From positions 3,079,649 to 3,143,648 of the forward strand of contig CP075368.1 of the NCBI GenBank assembly GCA_019454185.1: a stretch of DNA of 64,000 bases, in the 5' to 3' direction. The notes beneath the pieces were generated by a model. The model worked only from the letters and a program-made list of their open reading frames with translations, was not told the DNA's origin and searched no databases. Both the position numbers and the translations under genes were made by a program. Source of the DNA: Phycisphaeraceae bacterium. Its GTDB lineage: Bacteria > Planctomycetota > Phycisphaerae > Phycisphaerales > UBA1924. Of the stretch, positions 1-10,470 are shown in pieces. Positions within the stretch are counted from its first letter, which is position 1, and every line of letters starts with the position of its first letter.

Positions 1-69
1 GCGTCAGGGTTCTCCGACCACGGGCGGCCGGAATCGTCGAGAGCGGAAGGGTCGGCCATAATGATGGAA

Positions 70-3000
70 TCACTTTGAAGCCCCGTGGCGATTCTGATAG
101 GGCAGAGTGTCGAACACGTGGAACGTCGAGTCAAACGCGTATCGGGCGATGAGGCGTGTGCCGTCTGGGCTGAGATCCAACACGGCGAACCCGCTCTCAT
201 TTCCCATGTCCGGCCTCAGCACCATGACTTCACGCCCGGTTTCAGACTCCCACACACGGATGGTGTTGTCGAGCGAGGATGTGAAGATCCTCGAGCCGTC
301 CGGGCTGAAGATCGCATGGTTGATGGGCCACGCGTGCCACTTCAGCTCGATCAGAAGCTCGCCGGTGATGGTGTCATGAATCGCGCAGCCACCATCCACG
401 CGAAGTGCAAGGCGCTGGCGATCATGGTCAAATGATCCAATGCCGCAGAAGAACCAGAGAGAGTGCAGCCAGGACGAGGGATCGCGAAGGCGCTCGGTAC
501 CCGTGAACAAGACTTTCTGCGCGCCGCTCGCCAGATCCCAGAGGCGGATCGAGAGGTCCTCGGACTTTGTCACCAATCGTTTGCCGGACGGATCGAAAGC
601 CATCTGGGAGACTACGTCTGTGTGGCCGCTCAAGATGCCGATCTGCGTGGCGGACGCGATGTCGAACAGTCGGATGGTGTGGTCTTCCCAGGCAATGGCG
701 GCAACTACGCCGTCCGGGCTGAGGACGCCGATGGGGTATCCATCGCCGCGAGCCTCCAGAAGGATGTTGCCATCCGTCGCGTCGTACACTCGGGCAAGTC
801 CGTTGCCGAAGAGAGCAAGCAATCTCGATCCTTGGTAGTCGCACTCGAGCCAGACGGGGTCCCCAATGGGCAGGTGTCCGTGGCGGGTGCCAGCGGCCCG
901 GGTTCGGATCGCGGGATTGTCGATATTCACCGGAAGAACGATTTCCCGAATGGGCGCGCCGTCCGCAGCGTTCCACACGCGCACCGAGGGCCCGCGGCGT
1001 GTGATCACGCGCCGCCCATCACCTGAGAAGAAAGCATCATTGAGAGCATATGTTGACTCTGTATTCGATGGGGCCGGAACATCGATGGTCACATCAACAG
1101 TGCCGGTCGCGACATCGATCAACATGACACTCGCGTTGCCATCCCAGTCGGTCGCGAGCACGTGCGTGCTGTTCGTGAGCTTGCGGCGTGCGGTCGACTC
1201 GTTGTCATAGATACGGTACTCGGGCGTTGCGATCTTGGTCACGTGAAATGCTGTTGCGCTCCAGAGCCGTGCCATGCCGTCTGAGCCGCGGCTCAGGATC
1301 GACGTGCCATCCGGGCTGAGCGCAACGCTCATCCACCCCTCCTGGTGGCCGGGAAGCTTCGCTAGCCGCTTCCCCGTCGCGACATCCCACACGCAGACGA
1401 ACGGGCCCGAAGCGGCCGCGATCCGCGATGCATCCTCTGAGAACTCCCCCTCGTACACGCCGTGTGCCTCGTCGGTCAGACGCGAAACGAGCGTCCCGGT
1501 GGCCACCTCGTAGATCCGCCCCTCGCAGTTGTATGGTCTGGCGTAGATATATCGCCCGTCGGAGGAGAGGGTGTCTCCGCTCGTCCCGGTGTCCGCCTCG
1601 AATGTGCGGATGTGCGTCATGGTGTGCCTGTCCCACACGCGATACCCGAACGAGTGCGTGGTTACCAGCGCATCCCCCGCCGCGAGAGCGCGATCCAACC
1701 TCGGCAGCTCCTCGATGGAATGCAACAGCCGGCCGCTCTCCGCGTCCCAGACATCAACACGAGAGACCCGCTCAGAGACGGCATCCGTGCCCCATGTGAT
1801 GAACTGCTTTCCATCCTCGCTGAACCCCGCCCCTCTGCTGTGCGGCCCGTATCGCCCGTGCAGATCGAGCGCGGCAACCCGAGCACCACTGTTCGCGTCG
1901 AAGATCACCGCCGACGCATGCACCCACCTTCCGCACGGCGACACCGTTCCACGCCCCGGGAGCACGAACCGCTTGCGGAGCGTCTCGGCATCCCACACCT
2001 CGTTGAACTCCTCGGACGAACCGGTTCCCGAACTCCTTCGCGAGCCATTGACCGCGATGACCGAGCTCATCTGCGATGCGGTGAAGTCGTACACCTTGTC
2101 CGCACCATCGCCGGCGCACAAGAGTTCGCCGGTCTTGGCGTCGAACGTGGCGATGATGGATTCACCGGCGCAGGCGACGACTCGCGTGCCTCCCGAGACG
2201 AACCCGGCCCGCGTCCAGGAAACATCGCTTCGCCCCGGGACGCGCAGCGTCAGCAGACTTACGTCTGACGATGCGTTGAGGAAATCCCATTCCCAGTTCC
2301 GGAGCTTCTCCGCGCACGCGTCGAGATAACGACGCCTGCTGTATGGGTCAGAAAGGGCGGCGAAGATGTTGGCGGTGTAGGCGGACCATTCGGCGGCGTC
2401 GGTCTGTCGGCGGAGCTGTTCTTGCGCATCGATCACTTTCCGGGCGGTATCGAGTGTGAGCGCGGACAGGCCGCTGAGATCTCGTCCCACGTGCTTTGCG
2501 ACGTCATCGGGATCCCAGGGGCCATGTCCATCCTCGGTCGCTGAGCGCTCACCTATAGCGTGGTTGATCCCTCGCACAAAGGCGAGATCGGTGTTGCTCT
2601 CATTGCCGTTCAGCAATGCGAGCAACGCCCTACCGGACCGGGCCGCAAAGTCACGCTGGGTCTCGGCTTTGAGACGCTCAATATTGGCCGCGGCGGCGTG
2701 TCTCCCCGCAACAAACGCTTGGTGTGTGGCTTCAGCTTCCGCAACAGACGCCCGCCACATTCCAATGGTCGTCCCCGCAATTCCGACGAGCAGTGCGGCA
2801 GCGACGGCTGTTCCCGCAATGACGGGGCCCTTGTTGCGGCGCACAAACTTCCTGAGTCGGTACGCCGCGGAAGGAGGGGCGGCGGTGACGGCCTCGCCCT
2901 TCAAGTGGCACAGCACGTCGGCGGCGAGGGCGCTCGGCGTCTCGTACCGCCGCGCCCGGTCCTTGTCGAGAGACTTCATCACGATCCAATCGAGTTCGCC

Positions 3001-4098
3001 GCGCAAGTCGGAAGGGACGGAGGGACACCCCCCCACAGGCGCCGGAGGAACAGAGGGGGAGGATGCAGAGCCGCTAGATTTCAGCCGCTGCGTCACACGC
3101 ACACTCGGCGTCGGCGGCTCCTCCTCCTTGATGATCCTGCGCATCTCGTCCCACGCCGCCGAACGCAGACGCTTCCCATCGAACGGCGTCACGCCCGCCA
3201 GCAACTCATACAACAGCACGCCCAGCGCGTACACATCCGTCCGCGTGTCAATGTCCGGCGACCCCTGCGCCTGCTCGGGGCTCATGTACTCCGGCGTGCC
3301 GATCAACTGGCGGTGCTCGGTGAAGAGCGTCTTATCAGTCAGCCCGCCCGAGCCCCCCGTCGCCTTCGCAATGCCGAAGTCGATCACCCGCGCGAACGGC
3401 ATCCCATCCGACATCGTCACCAGCACGTTCCCCGGCTTGATGTCGCGGTGGATGATGCCCTTGGTGTGGGCGTGCTGGACGGCGGAGCAGACCTGGGCGA
3501 AGAGCTCGAGCCGGGCGCGTAGATCGAGGTTGTTGTTTGCCGCGAACTGTGTGATCGCATCGCCGACGACGTACTCCATGACGAAGTAGGGGCGGCCGCC
3601 GCCGTGCTCGGTGATGGGTGTTGCGCCGGCATCCAGCACACGCGCGATGTGCGGGTGGTCCATGAGCGCAAGGGCCTGACGCTCGGCCTCGAATCGCGCG
3701 ATCACCTGCTTGGTGTCCATGCCGAGCTTGATGATCTTGAGGGCAACCCGCCGGCGCACCGGCTCCGTCTGCTCGGCCAGGAACACCGTCCCGAATCCCC
3801 CCTCGCCGATCACCTGCAGCAGCTTGTAAGGGCCCACACGCATACCCGGCGTCTCCGCGATCGCGGCATTCCGCACCGTCGTCGCCGCCGTCGGGCTTGT
3901 CATGAACCGTCCCTGCCGTGCCGCGTCGTGCGACGCCAGCAACCCCTCGACCTCCTCCCGAAGGGCCGCATCCGCCCGATCACCCGTCACACACAGCCGA
4001 CCGAGCGCAGCAGCACGCTCGGTCGGCGCCAGGTCCGCAACCTCATCAAAGATCGAACGAACGCGATCCCGGTTCGGCTTGTTGTCATGCTCGTTCAT
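70..4098 (-). CDS. Ser/Thr protein kinase with C-terminal WD40 repeats
   Basis: 1342-aa Hanks-type kinase. The kinase domain spans about residues 90-410: glycine loop GEGGFG (98-103), ATP lysine K121, catalytic HRD (217-219) and DFG (240-242). A single membrane segment follows near residue 435. The C-terminal half carries repeated WD40-like blocks with DG-x-ARLW and SIRLWDLASG signatures, so a cytoplasmic kinase is joined to a beta-propeller sensor or scaffold beyond the membrane. I chose the ATG at 4098, one base after the stop of the ECF sigma gene, rather than the in-frame ATG at 4122, because the family usually begins just before the xxRVRSIFDEVADL-like helix. The pairing with the sigma gene suggests one transcription unit in which the kinase may modulate the sigma factor; substrates are unknown. 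Confidence 0.9.
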   Translation of the reverse strand: MNEHDNKPNRDRVRSIFDEVADLAPTERAAALGRLCVTGDRADAALREEVEGLLASHDAARQGRFMTSPTAATTVRNAAIAETPGMRVGPYKLLQVIGEGGFGTVFLAEQTEPVRRRVALKIIKLGMDTKQVIARFEAERQALALMDHPHIARVLDAGATPITEHGGGRPYFVMEYVVGDAITQFAANNNLDLRARLELFAQVCSAVQHAHTKGIIHRDIKPGNVLVTMSDGMPFARVIDFGIAKATGGSGGLTDKTLFTEHRQLIGTPEYMSPEQAQGSPDIDTRTDVYALGVLLYELLAGVTPFDGKRLRSAAWDEMRRIIKEEEPPTPSVRVTQRLKSSGSASSPSVPPAPVGGCPSVPSDLRGELDWIVMKSLDKDRARRYETPSALAADVLCHLKGEAVTAAPPSAAYRLRKFVRRNKGPVIAGTAVAAALLVGIAGTTIGMWRASVAEAEATHQAFVAGRHAAAANIERLKAETQRDFAARSGRALLALLNGNESNTDLAFVRGINHAIGERSATEDGHGPWDPDDVAKHVGRDLSGLSALTLDTARKVIDAQEQLRRQTDAAEWSAYTANIFAALSDPYSRRRYLDACAEKLRNWEWDFLNASSDVSLLTLRVPGRSDVSWTRAGFVSGGTRVVACAGESIIATFDAKTGELLCAGDGADKVYDFTASQMSSVIAVNGSRRSSGTGSSEEFNEVWDAETLRKRFVLPGRGTVSPCGRWVHASAVIFDANSGARVAALDLHGRYGPHSRGAGFSEDGKQFITWGTDAVSERVSRVDVWDAESGRLLHSIEELPRLDRALAAGDALVTTHSFGYRVWDRHTMTHIRTFEADTGTSGDTLSSDGRYIYARPYNCEGRIYEVATGTLVSRLTDEAHGVYEGEFSEDASRIAAASGPFVCVWDVATGKRLAKLPGHQEGWMSVALSPDGTSILSRGSDGMARLWSATAFHVTKIATPEYRIYDNESTARRKLTNSTHVLATDWDGNASVMLIDVATGTVDVTIDVPAPSNTESTYALNDAFFSGDGRRVITRRGPSVRVWNAADGAPIREIVLPVNIDNPAIRTRAAGTRHGHLPIGDPVWLECDYQGSRLLALFGNGLARVYDATDGNILLEARGDGYPIGVLSPDGVVAAIAWEDHTIRLFDIASATQIGILSGHTDVVSQMAFDPSGKRLVTKSEDLSIRLWDLASGAQKVLFTGTERLRDPSSWLHSLWFFCGIGSFDHDRQRLALRVDGGCAIHDTITGELLIELKWHAWPINHAIFSPDGSRIFTSSLDNTIRVWESETGREVMVLRPDMGNESGFAVLDLSPDGTRLIARYAFDSTFHVFDTLPYQNRHGASK

Positions 4099-4099
4099 G

Positions 4100-4687
4100 T
4101 CATGCGCCTCCGTCGCCCTCACTCAACAAACGATGGAGCCGCGCCCGGGCGAACGTCCACTGGCGGGCCGCAGAACGCGGGGAAATCCCCATCGTTTCCG
4201 CGGCATGCTCCACGCTGAGGCCCGCGAAAAACCGCAGCTTGACGATCGCCGCAGACTCCGGGTCCTCAACCTCCAAGCGTGCGAGAGCGCGATCGACTGC
4301 CAGGATCTGTTCAGGATCCGACGACGCGAGCGACGCCACATCCGGAATCTCGTTCGCTCGATGTTCGCCCGATCCCACAGGACGCCCCCCGCGGGCCTGC
4401 TTCGCGCGGGCATGGTCGATGAGAATCCGCCGCATCGCCTCCGCAGCCGCGGCATAGAAGTGCGCCCGATTCTGCCACGGGATCTCGCGCGGCCCCGCCA
4501 ATCTCATATACGCCTCATGCACCAGCGCCGTCGGCTGGAGCGTGTGCGCCGGCGACTCTCCCGCCAACGCGACCGCCGCCGCAGCACGCAACTGCGCATA
4601 CACCAGTGGCAGCAACTGGTTGATGCGGTCGTCGGGCGACAACGTGTCGTTGAGCAGGATGGTTAGTGGCGGCGTGTTGTCAGACAT
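4100..4687 (-). CDS. ECF-family RNA polymerase sigma factor (TIGR02999-like)
   Basis: 195-aa sigma factor of the ECF type expanded in planctomycetes and acidobacteria. Region 2 contains LQPTALVHEAYMRL and the basic IDHARAKQARG segment; region 4 contains the helix-turn-helix LSVEHAAETMGISPRSAARQW. The start is the ATG at 4687 (MSDNTPP), since the 14 upstream residues are not conserved-looking. Its stop lies one base before the kinase start, so the two are probably co-transcribed and translationally coupled. No anti-sigma gene is visible, which fits groups whose ECF factors are controlled by a linked Ser/Thr kinase; that regulatory link is inference. Confidence 0.92.
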   Translation of the reverse strand: MSDNTPPLTILLNDTLSPDDRINQLLPLVYAQLRAAAAVALAGESPAHTLQPTALVHEAYMRLAGPREIPWQNRAHFYAAAAEAMRRILIDHARAKQARGGRPVGSGEHRANEIPDVASLASSDPEQILAVDRALARLEVEDPESAAIVKLRFFAGLSVEHAAETMGISPRSAARQWTFARARLHRLLSEGDGGA

Positions 4688-4739
4688 GGACGCAGGATAA
4701 CTGGAAGCAGGCCAAGCGCGAGCACACACTCCCGGGGCC

Positions 4740-5522
4740 TCACTCGGCAGTCGGCCGCGTCTGCCCCGTGACCCGCTCCAGCGCCTTCTTCGCGACGTGG
4801 CCTATCACGATGATGACGACAAGCGTCACACCGATACCCGCAAAGATCATCCACTTCGGACGCGTCTCCGCGGCTGTCGCCACATCCTGGATCTGCGAAG
4901 CGATATAGACAGCAACCCCCGTGCGCGGAGCCATGCCGATCAACGTCCCCAGCAGGTACGGAAAGCGCGGCACCTTCGCCGCCGCCATCACAAGGTTGGT
5001 CAGCGCAAATGGTGAATTCGGCGGCAGTCGTAGCAACGCCACGATGCCGAGCGTCTTGAAGAAGCCCGAACCGATCAACGCCTCACGCACCGCCCGCCAC
5101 TTGGGATGCTCATCGATGATCACCTTTACCTTGTCGCCGGTCGCGCCCCACGCAACCCCGTAGCCGATCAACGCCCCGCCGAAAAAGCCCGCGAGCGCGG
5201 CTGGAAAGCCCGCCGCGAAGCCGAACGCCCACCCGCCCAGCACGGCCTGCGCATACGTGGGAAGCAACGCAAGCCCCGCAAGCACCGCGAAGCACGCCGC
5301 GTACAAAAACACGCCGGCTACGCCGTGCGACTGAAGCCACGGACCGACAATCGTGAGCGTGCCCAGAAGCGCAAAGCCCCCCAGCGGCGGCAACACCGAG
5401 GCAACGATCGCCAGCGGGCCCGCGGCTCCGGAACGCTTGAACAGCGAACTGATGGTTTCCTTGACGGGCGCGTCGGGTGGAGGCGAGGGCGCGGCGTGTG
5501 ATGTCTCGGGGGCGTCGCTCAT
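4740..5522 (-). CDS. TVP38/TMEM64-family membrane protein
   Basis: 260-aa integral membrane protein of the SNARE-associated/DedA-like superfamily. Several hydrophobic helices flank the family core, which includes a GGWAFGFAAGFPAALAGFFG re-entrant-like segment and the later LLRLPPNSPFALTNLVMAAAKV stretch with its conserved R-x-x-P...N pattern. The start at 5522 (MSDAPE) removes a 59-residue N-terminal extension of atypical composition. Family members have been linked to lipid scrambling and membrane homeostasis, but the specific substrate cannot be deduced here. It is on the same strand as, and upstream of, the sigma/kinase pair, with a gap of about 50 bases. Confidence 0.85.
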   Translation of the reverse strand: MSDAPETSHAAPSPPPDAPVKETISSLFKRSGAAGPLAIVASVLPPLGGFALLGTLTIVGPWLQSHGVAGVFLYAACFAVLAGLALLPTYAQAVLGGWAFGFAAGFPAALAGFFGGALIGYGVAWGATGDKVKVIIDEHPKWRAVREALIGSGFFKTLGIVALLRLPPNSPFALTNLVMAAAKVPRFPYLLGTLIGMAPRTGVAVYIASQIQDVATAAETRPKWMIFAGIGVTLVVIIVIGHVAKKALERVTGQTRPTAE

Positions 5523-5762
5523 GTCAGATGCAGCGTAGCACAATGCCGGTGCGTAATTCGGCCTGAACGCATCCCACATCACTCTCGGCATACCACCTCC
5601 ACCGCAACACTCTGCGCCACATGGTGTTAAGTGCTGTGTCCGAGTGGGCCCGGCGGCTTCTCCACCATCATTTTGGAGCAGTTGCAGAGCGAAAGACACC
5701 CGAGTACAGTGATGTTAGGTTTCTCAGTGATATTGCTGACATATTCTGGTGAGGATGCACAA

Positions 5763-7577
5763 ATGAAGAGTCGCACGTGTGCTCACGTGGCGGGATTTTT
5801 AGCACGCTTGGTCGCGGTTTGCGCAGGCACCGCTGCAGTGTGCGTCGCCGCCTCGTGCGCGAGAGTGACGGTGCGGAAGGTGCCGACGCCGACGCAGTAT
5901 GAGAAGTGGGACGACACGAAGCAGGCGAAGGCAGACGCGATGGAGGGGCTGAGGTTTTATCTGCCGCGTCCGTTCGTGAATGTCTTCGAGAGTTTCCCGA
6001 TCGGGACGGACATCTACATCGCGCACGGGATGGTGTCGGCAGATGGAGAGTACGTGTACATCCAAAGTGTGATGCCTCTGTCGACTCGGGTCGATGTGAC
6101 GCGCCCTGGCTCGGCGGCGGAGGCGGTGAACTTTCCGCCGGTGCCGCGGGGGAACATCTTCAGGCCCAGCACGGCGACAGGCGGCGCGTCATCTCCTTCG
6201 GGTGGTGTTCAACCCCAGTCAGCATCTGGCGGTGCGACGGAAGATCTCGCATCGCAGGTTGAGGACCGAATCAAGAAGCTCGAGGAGCTGCTCGCCGCGT
6301 CCGAGTCGCGCGCAAGAAGCGCGGATGCGTCCCTGAAGAATGCGGAGAAGACGCTTGCGGAAGTGAGAGATGCCGCTGCGGGCGCGGGTAAGGGTGCAAA
6401 AGCGGATGAGCCCGGCGACGGGGGGCGCGGTGCCTCGAGAGATGGCGCAGAAACTGGCAGAAGCTCGCGGACGATCACGAACAGCAACGGCGCGTTCGCT
6501 TACACGCCGCTGCGTGGCAATATGGACATCGTGTACCTGCCCGACTTTGACGAGCAGTATGTCGTATCGAGCCAGGCAAACCTGGGCAACGCGTCATTCC
6601 AGATGAATATGGGCCAGGGGTGGAGTCTGCAAGGGTTCAACTCGATCTCGGACAACAGCGAGCTGAACAAGCGAATCTTTGCGTTGATCGACAAGGCCGC
6701 GGAACTGGCATCGACAGCGGCTGACGCGGGAATTGCCGCACTCTTCCCGCCCGCAGGGGTTGCGGCGGTCGCATCGGGCTGGATCAAGCCGCAAAGCCAA
6801 CAGGTGGTCGAGTTGCCGAAGGGAACGCCCGTATCGCTCAAGATCGTTGTGGTTCATTACGCCGCAAAGGGTCTTTATCCGGTGATCAAGCCGCGCGAGT
6901 TGCGAGCGTCGCCTCAGAGCCAGTTGTTTGTCGACCTGTACGCCAATCGGGACGCGGCTGGGCGCGTGCTCTCGTTCAATGCTGAGGCGGTCGATCGGGC
7001 GATTGATCACTATGACCAGTTGCAGAGGCGCTTCACAGTGCCGGTGTATCCGTACCAGTACATCAGTTTCAACACATTCCGGTATGTCGCGATTGAAGCG
7101 TTGACACCTGCCGGTTCAGACTATGGAGATCTCTACGACAAGACTGGTACGGCGGGCGATCCCGGTGAACGGCAGGCGGCAGACCTCGCCGACCTGATCC
7201 GCGAGATGTTGAAGCAGAACAGCGGGCCTCTTCCCGTGACAGAGGCTCCGACGAAAACCGCGCAGGTCTCGGAGTTCCTGAACATACCACTCAACCTTGG
7301 CGCCTTGACCAAGGCACTGAACGACGCCAATGAGTCCTCCACCGCGCCGTTGGTTATCAAGAGGATCGTGCCAGAGTTCCCCGGCACGTCGCCGCCGAAG
7401 CTTGTTGTCGATGTCCTGACAGACAAGCCGATCGATACAGGGAAGACTGATGCGGTCAGGACTGCGCTGGTCAAGCAGATGCGAACGCTCATTGCAAGCG
7501 ACGGTCGGTCGAACGTCAGCGCGATCGTGCCAGAGGGGATGACGATCGAGATGAATTTCAATTCAGCGGGATCCTGA
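5763..7577 (+). CDS. Secreted lipoprotein-like protein with coiled coil, unknown function
   Basis: 604-aa protein not assigned to a family. The ATG at 5763 gives a signal peptide ending in VAASC, a plausible lipobox with the acylated Cys near residue 32. A globular region follows (about 40-130), then a Ser/Gly-rich linker, a coiled coil around residues 160-200 (EDRIKKLEELLAASESRA) and a second globular half. The C-terminal half includes a glycine/alanine-rich hydrophobic hairpin (AADAGIAALFPPAGVAAVASG), which could insert into a membrane. The protease gene starts three bases after its stop, so the two are almost certainly one transcription unit. A processing relationship between them is a guess. 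Confidence 0.75.
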   Translation: MKSRTCAHVAGFLARLVAVCAGTAAVCVAASCARVTVRKVPTPTQYEKWDDTKQAKADAMEGLRFYLPRPFVNVFESFPIGTDIYIAHGMVSADGEYVYIQSVMPLSTRVDVTRPGSAAEAVNFPPVPRGNIFRPSTATGGASSPSGGVQPQSASGGATEDLASQVEDRIKKLEELLAASESRARSADASLKNAEKTLAEVRDAAAGAGKGAKADEPGDGGRGASRDGAETGRSSRTITNSNGAFAYTPLRGNMDIVYLPDFDEQYVVSSQANLGNASFQMNMGQGWSLQGFNSISDNSELNKRIFALIDKAAELASTAADAGIAALFPPAGVAAVASGWIKPQSQQVVELPKGTPVSLKIVVVHYAAKGLYPVIKPRELRASPQSQLFVDLYANRDAAGRVLSFNAEAVDRAIDHYDQLQRRFTVPVYPYQYISFNTFRYVAIEALTPAGSDYGDLYDKTGTAGDPGERQAADLADLIREMLKQNSGPLPVTEAPTKTAQVSEFLNIPLNLGALTKALNDANESSTAPLVIKRIVPEFPGTSPPKLVVDVLTDKPIDTGKTDAVRTALVKQMRTLIASDGRSNVSAIVPEGMTIEMNFNSAGS

Positions 7578-7580
7578 ACC

Positions 7581-8750
7581 GTGGCAACCAAGTCCGCGTC
7601 CTCAAAGGCACAGCAACTCCAGACACGGGCCGAGCGAAGCCGAGACACCGTTCTCCTGGAAGCGGTGGAGACGTGGATTGCGCTCGATCGAGAATCACAG
7701 CGTCGCCTCACGGCGGAGATAGTTCAGAGCCGTGCCGACGAGATCCGTCGCGCCTACTCGGCAGTCGTCGGTGTTGGATTTGGCTACCGCACACGGGGGA
7801 GGTGGACCACGAAGGGTGGGGACCGGCGCGTTGTGACAAACGAGCCGTGCGTCGTTTTCATGATCACGAGGAAGTGGCGGCAAAAACCCAAGTCTCGGGC
7901 TGCGCTCGCGCGGCAGATCCCCGATCATCTGCTCGCGTTCTGTGACGCGGGGGCTGGTACCACACGGACACGCAGGCTCTGTGCTGTTCCGGTTGACGTG
8001 ATCGAGCGCACGGACCACGCCGCCTCGCCCCAGAATGGGGTCAGGGCAGGGCGATCGACCTGCAAGGATCCCGCTGGAGTGCGTCCCGATTGCGGAGGGT
8101 CCTTTGCGGCGCTTGTTGTGCCGAGAAGTGGTGGGCCAACATACGCGGTCACTTGTCATCATTTTGCTGCGATGTCCAATGGCTACCTCGGAATACCAGT
8201 TCAGGCCGCGACCTTCAGTCTCGTGGATGATCCTGGTGCCGGCACCTTTGGTGAGCTTTCGGCACACATTGGAAGGATCGTGCCGCCTGGCGCGGCATCG
8301 CTGGATGTTGCTCTGGTTGAGGTCCGACCCGATATGCTTGATGTTGCCCGGCGTGCAGTCGGACCGCATAGGCCGATGAACGTCCTCCCGGCAACGGATC
8401 TACCGCCTGAGGAGGTCTTGATCGTTGCCTCGAGGAACGAAGCGCCGATTCGTGCGAGATTTGTGATCGCGCACAAGGACTTCAACGGTATCGATTACTT
8501 TCCCCGTGGCCATCTCCAGCCCAGACACGATGTGGTCTGGGAGTTTCTGGGACTCGATAGCGGCCAAACAGTTGGCGGTGACAGCGGCTGTGCCGTCATC
8601 AACGGCCGCGGCGACACGCTGCTTGCCATGCATGTGGCGGGTGGCAAGGGCACATCGCGGACCGGAGGCCGTTCATTCGCGATACCGATTCGATTCGCGA
8701 TTTACGGTCCGAACATCGGACTCCAAGATTTCCTCGATCCGATCGCTTGA
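7581..8750 (+). CDS. Trypsin-fold serine protease-like protein
   Basis: 389-aa protein starting at GTG 7581, three bases after the stop of the upstream lipoprotein gene. The residues 190-350 region shows an apparent S1 catalytic triad: His in TCHHF (193 or 194), Asp in SLDVALVEV (D242) and Ser in GGDSGCAV (S335), the last being the classical GDSG nucleophile motif. There is no obvious signal peptide. About 180 N-terminal residues of unknown fold precede the protease domain, with a basic coiled region at the start. It may act as a cytoplasmic or non-classically exported peptidase; activity is inferred from the triad only. Confidence 0.8.
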   Translation: MATKSASSKAQQLQTRAERSRDTVLLEAVETWIALDRESQRRLTAEIVQSRADEIRRAYSAVVGVGFGYRTRGRWTTKGGDRRVVTNEPCVVFMITRKWRQKPKSRAALARQIPDHLLAFCDAGAGTTRTRRLCAVPVDVIERTDHAASPQNGVRAGRSTCKDPAGVRPDCGGSFAALVVPRSGGPTYAVTCHHFAAMSNGYLGIPVQAATFSLVDDPGAGTFGELSAHIGRIVPPGAASLDVALVEVRPDMLDVARRAVGPHRPMNVLPATDLPPEEVLIVASRNEAPIRARFVIAHKDFNGIDYFPRGHLQPRHDVVWEFLGLDSGQTVGGDSGCAVINGRGDTLLAMHVAGGKGTSRTGGRSFAIPIRFAIYGPNIGLQDFLDPIA

Positions 8751-8858
8751 AGCCTGGTCGTAGCAGTTCGATCGAGTTCATTCGCGGCGATACCGCTCTA
8801 GATGTTGGGATCCGGGTGCGTTGTGTCGAGGACGGTGCCGTCTTCGTTCCGATCGCGA

Positions 8859-9230
8859 TCAGCGGTACCGCCTCAGCCTCCGCCTGATCCACCCGCCATC
8901 GTGCCAGCCGGCGGGGTCGTGGTGGGTCCAGTGGAGCGTGCCGCCGAGTTCGGTCCACGTATATTCGCCCTTGAAGCGAATCCTGCGCCCGACCTTCAGC
9001 GGAACGCGCCTCGCCAGGTCGATGTTGTGCGCAACAAGCACGGTAAAGGGGCGACTGAAGATGCCGCCCTTGATCCGGATGAGGAACCGCTGGTGGCGGC
9101 TGCCGACGCTGTCGTCCGCGAGAATCCTGACCACGCGCCCGCTGCCGACAACCCACGCCTCGCCCGCGCGACGCCTGAAGGCGACGCGGATCGGGATGCA
9201 GGTGTTGATGCGCTGCGCGGTACCGGTCAC
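8859..9230 (-). CDS. DUF3465-family protein
   Basis: 123-aa protein matching my recollection of the DUF3465 pattern: V-x-x-ILADDSVGSRHQRFLI, then VAHNIDLARRVPL, RFKGEY and the closing LHWTHHDPAGWHDGGWI. The cluster of His, Asp and Trp residues is characteristic and may form an OB-like small domain, but no biochemical role is established to my knowledge. The C-terminus (RRRLRRYR) is more basic than the NG-x-x-Y ending usually seen. Its start lies four bases after the stop of the MoxR ATPase gene, so it is probably in the same operon. Confidence 0.82.
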   Translation of the reverse strand: MTGTAQRINTCIPIRVAFRRRAGEAWVVGSGRVVRILADDSVGSRHQRFLIRIKGGIFSRPFTVLVAHNIDLARRVPLKVGRRIRFKGEYTWTELGGTLHWTHHDPAGWHDGGWIRRRLRRYR

Positions 9231-9234
9231 GCCC

Positions 9235-10317
<1,083 letters not shown>

Positions 10318-10470
10318 GCCTCAAGCCCTCCGTGGGGATACGCGTCCTCTTCATGCCCTTGTGACCGCGATGCACATGGTACCGGGGTGCCGCGACGGGG
10401 ATTCGGTCGGGCAAAGAGAAGCCGCAAAGACCGAAGAGCAACCGAAAAGAGCGGAAATAAACTCGTGCCA

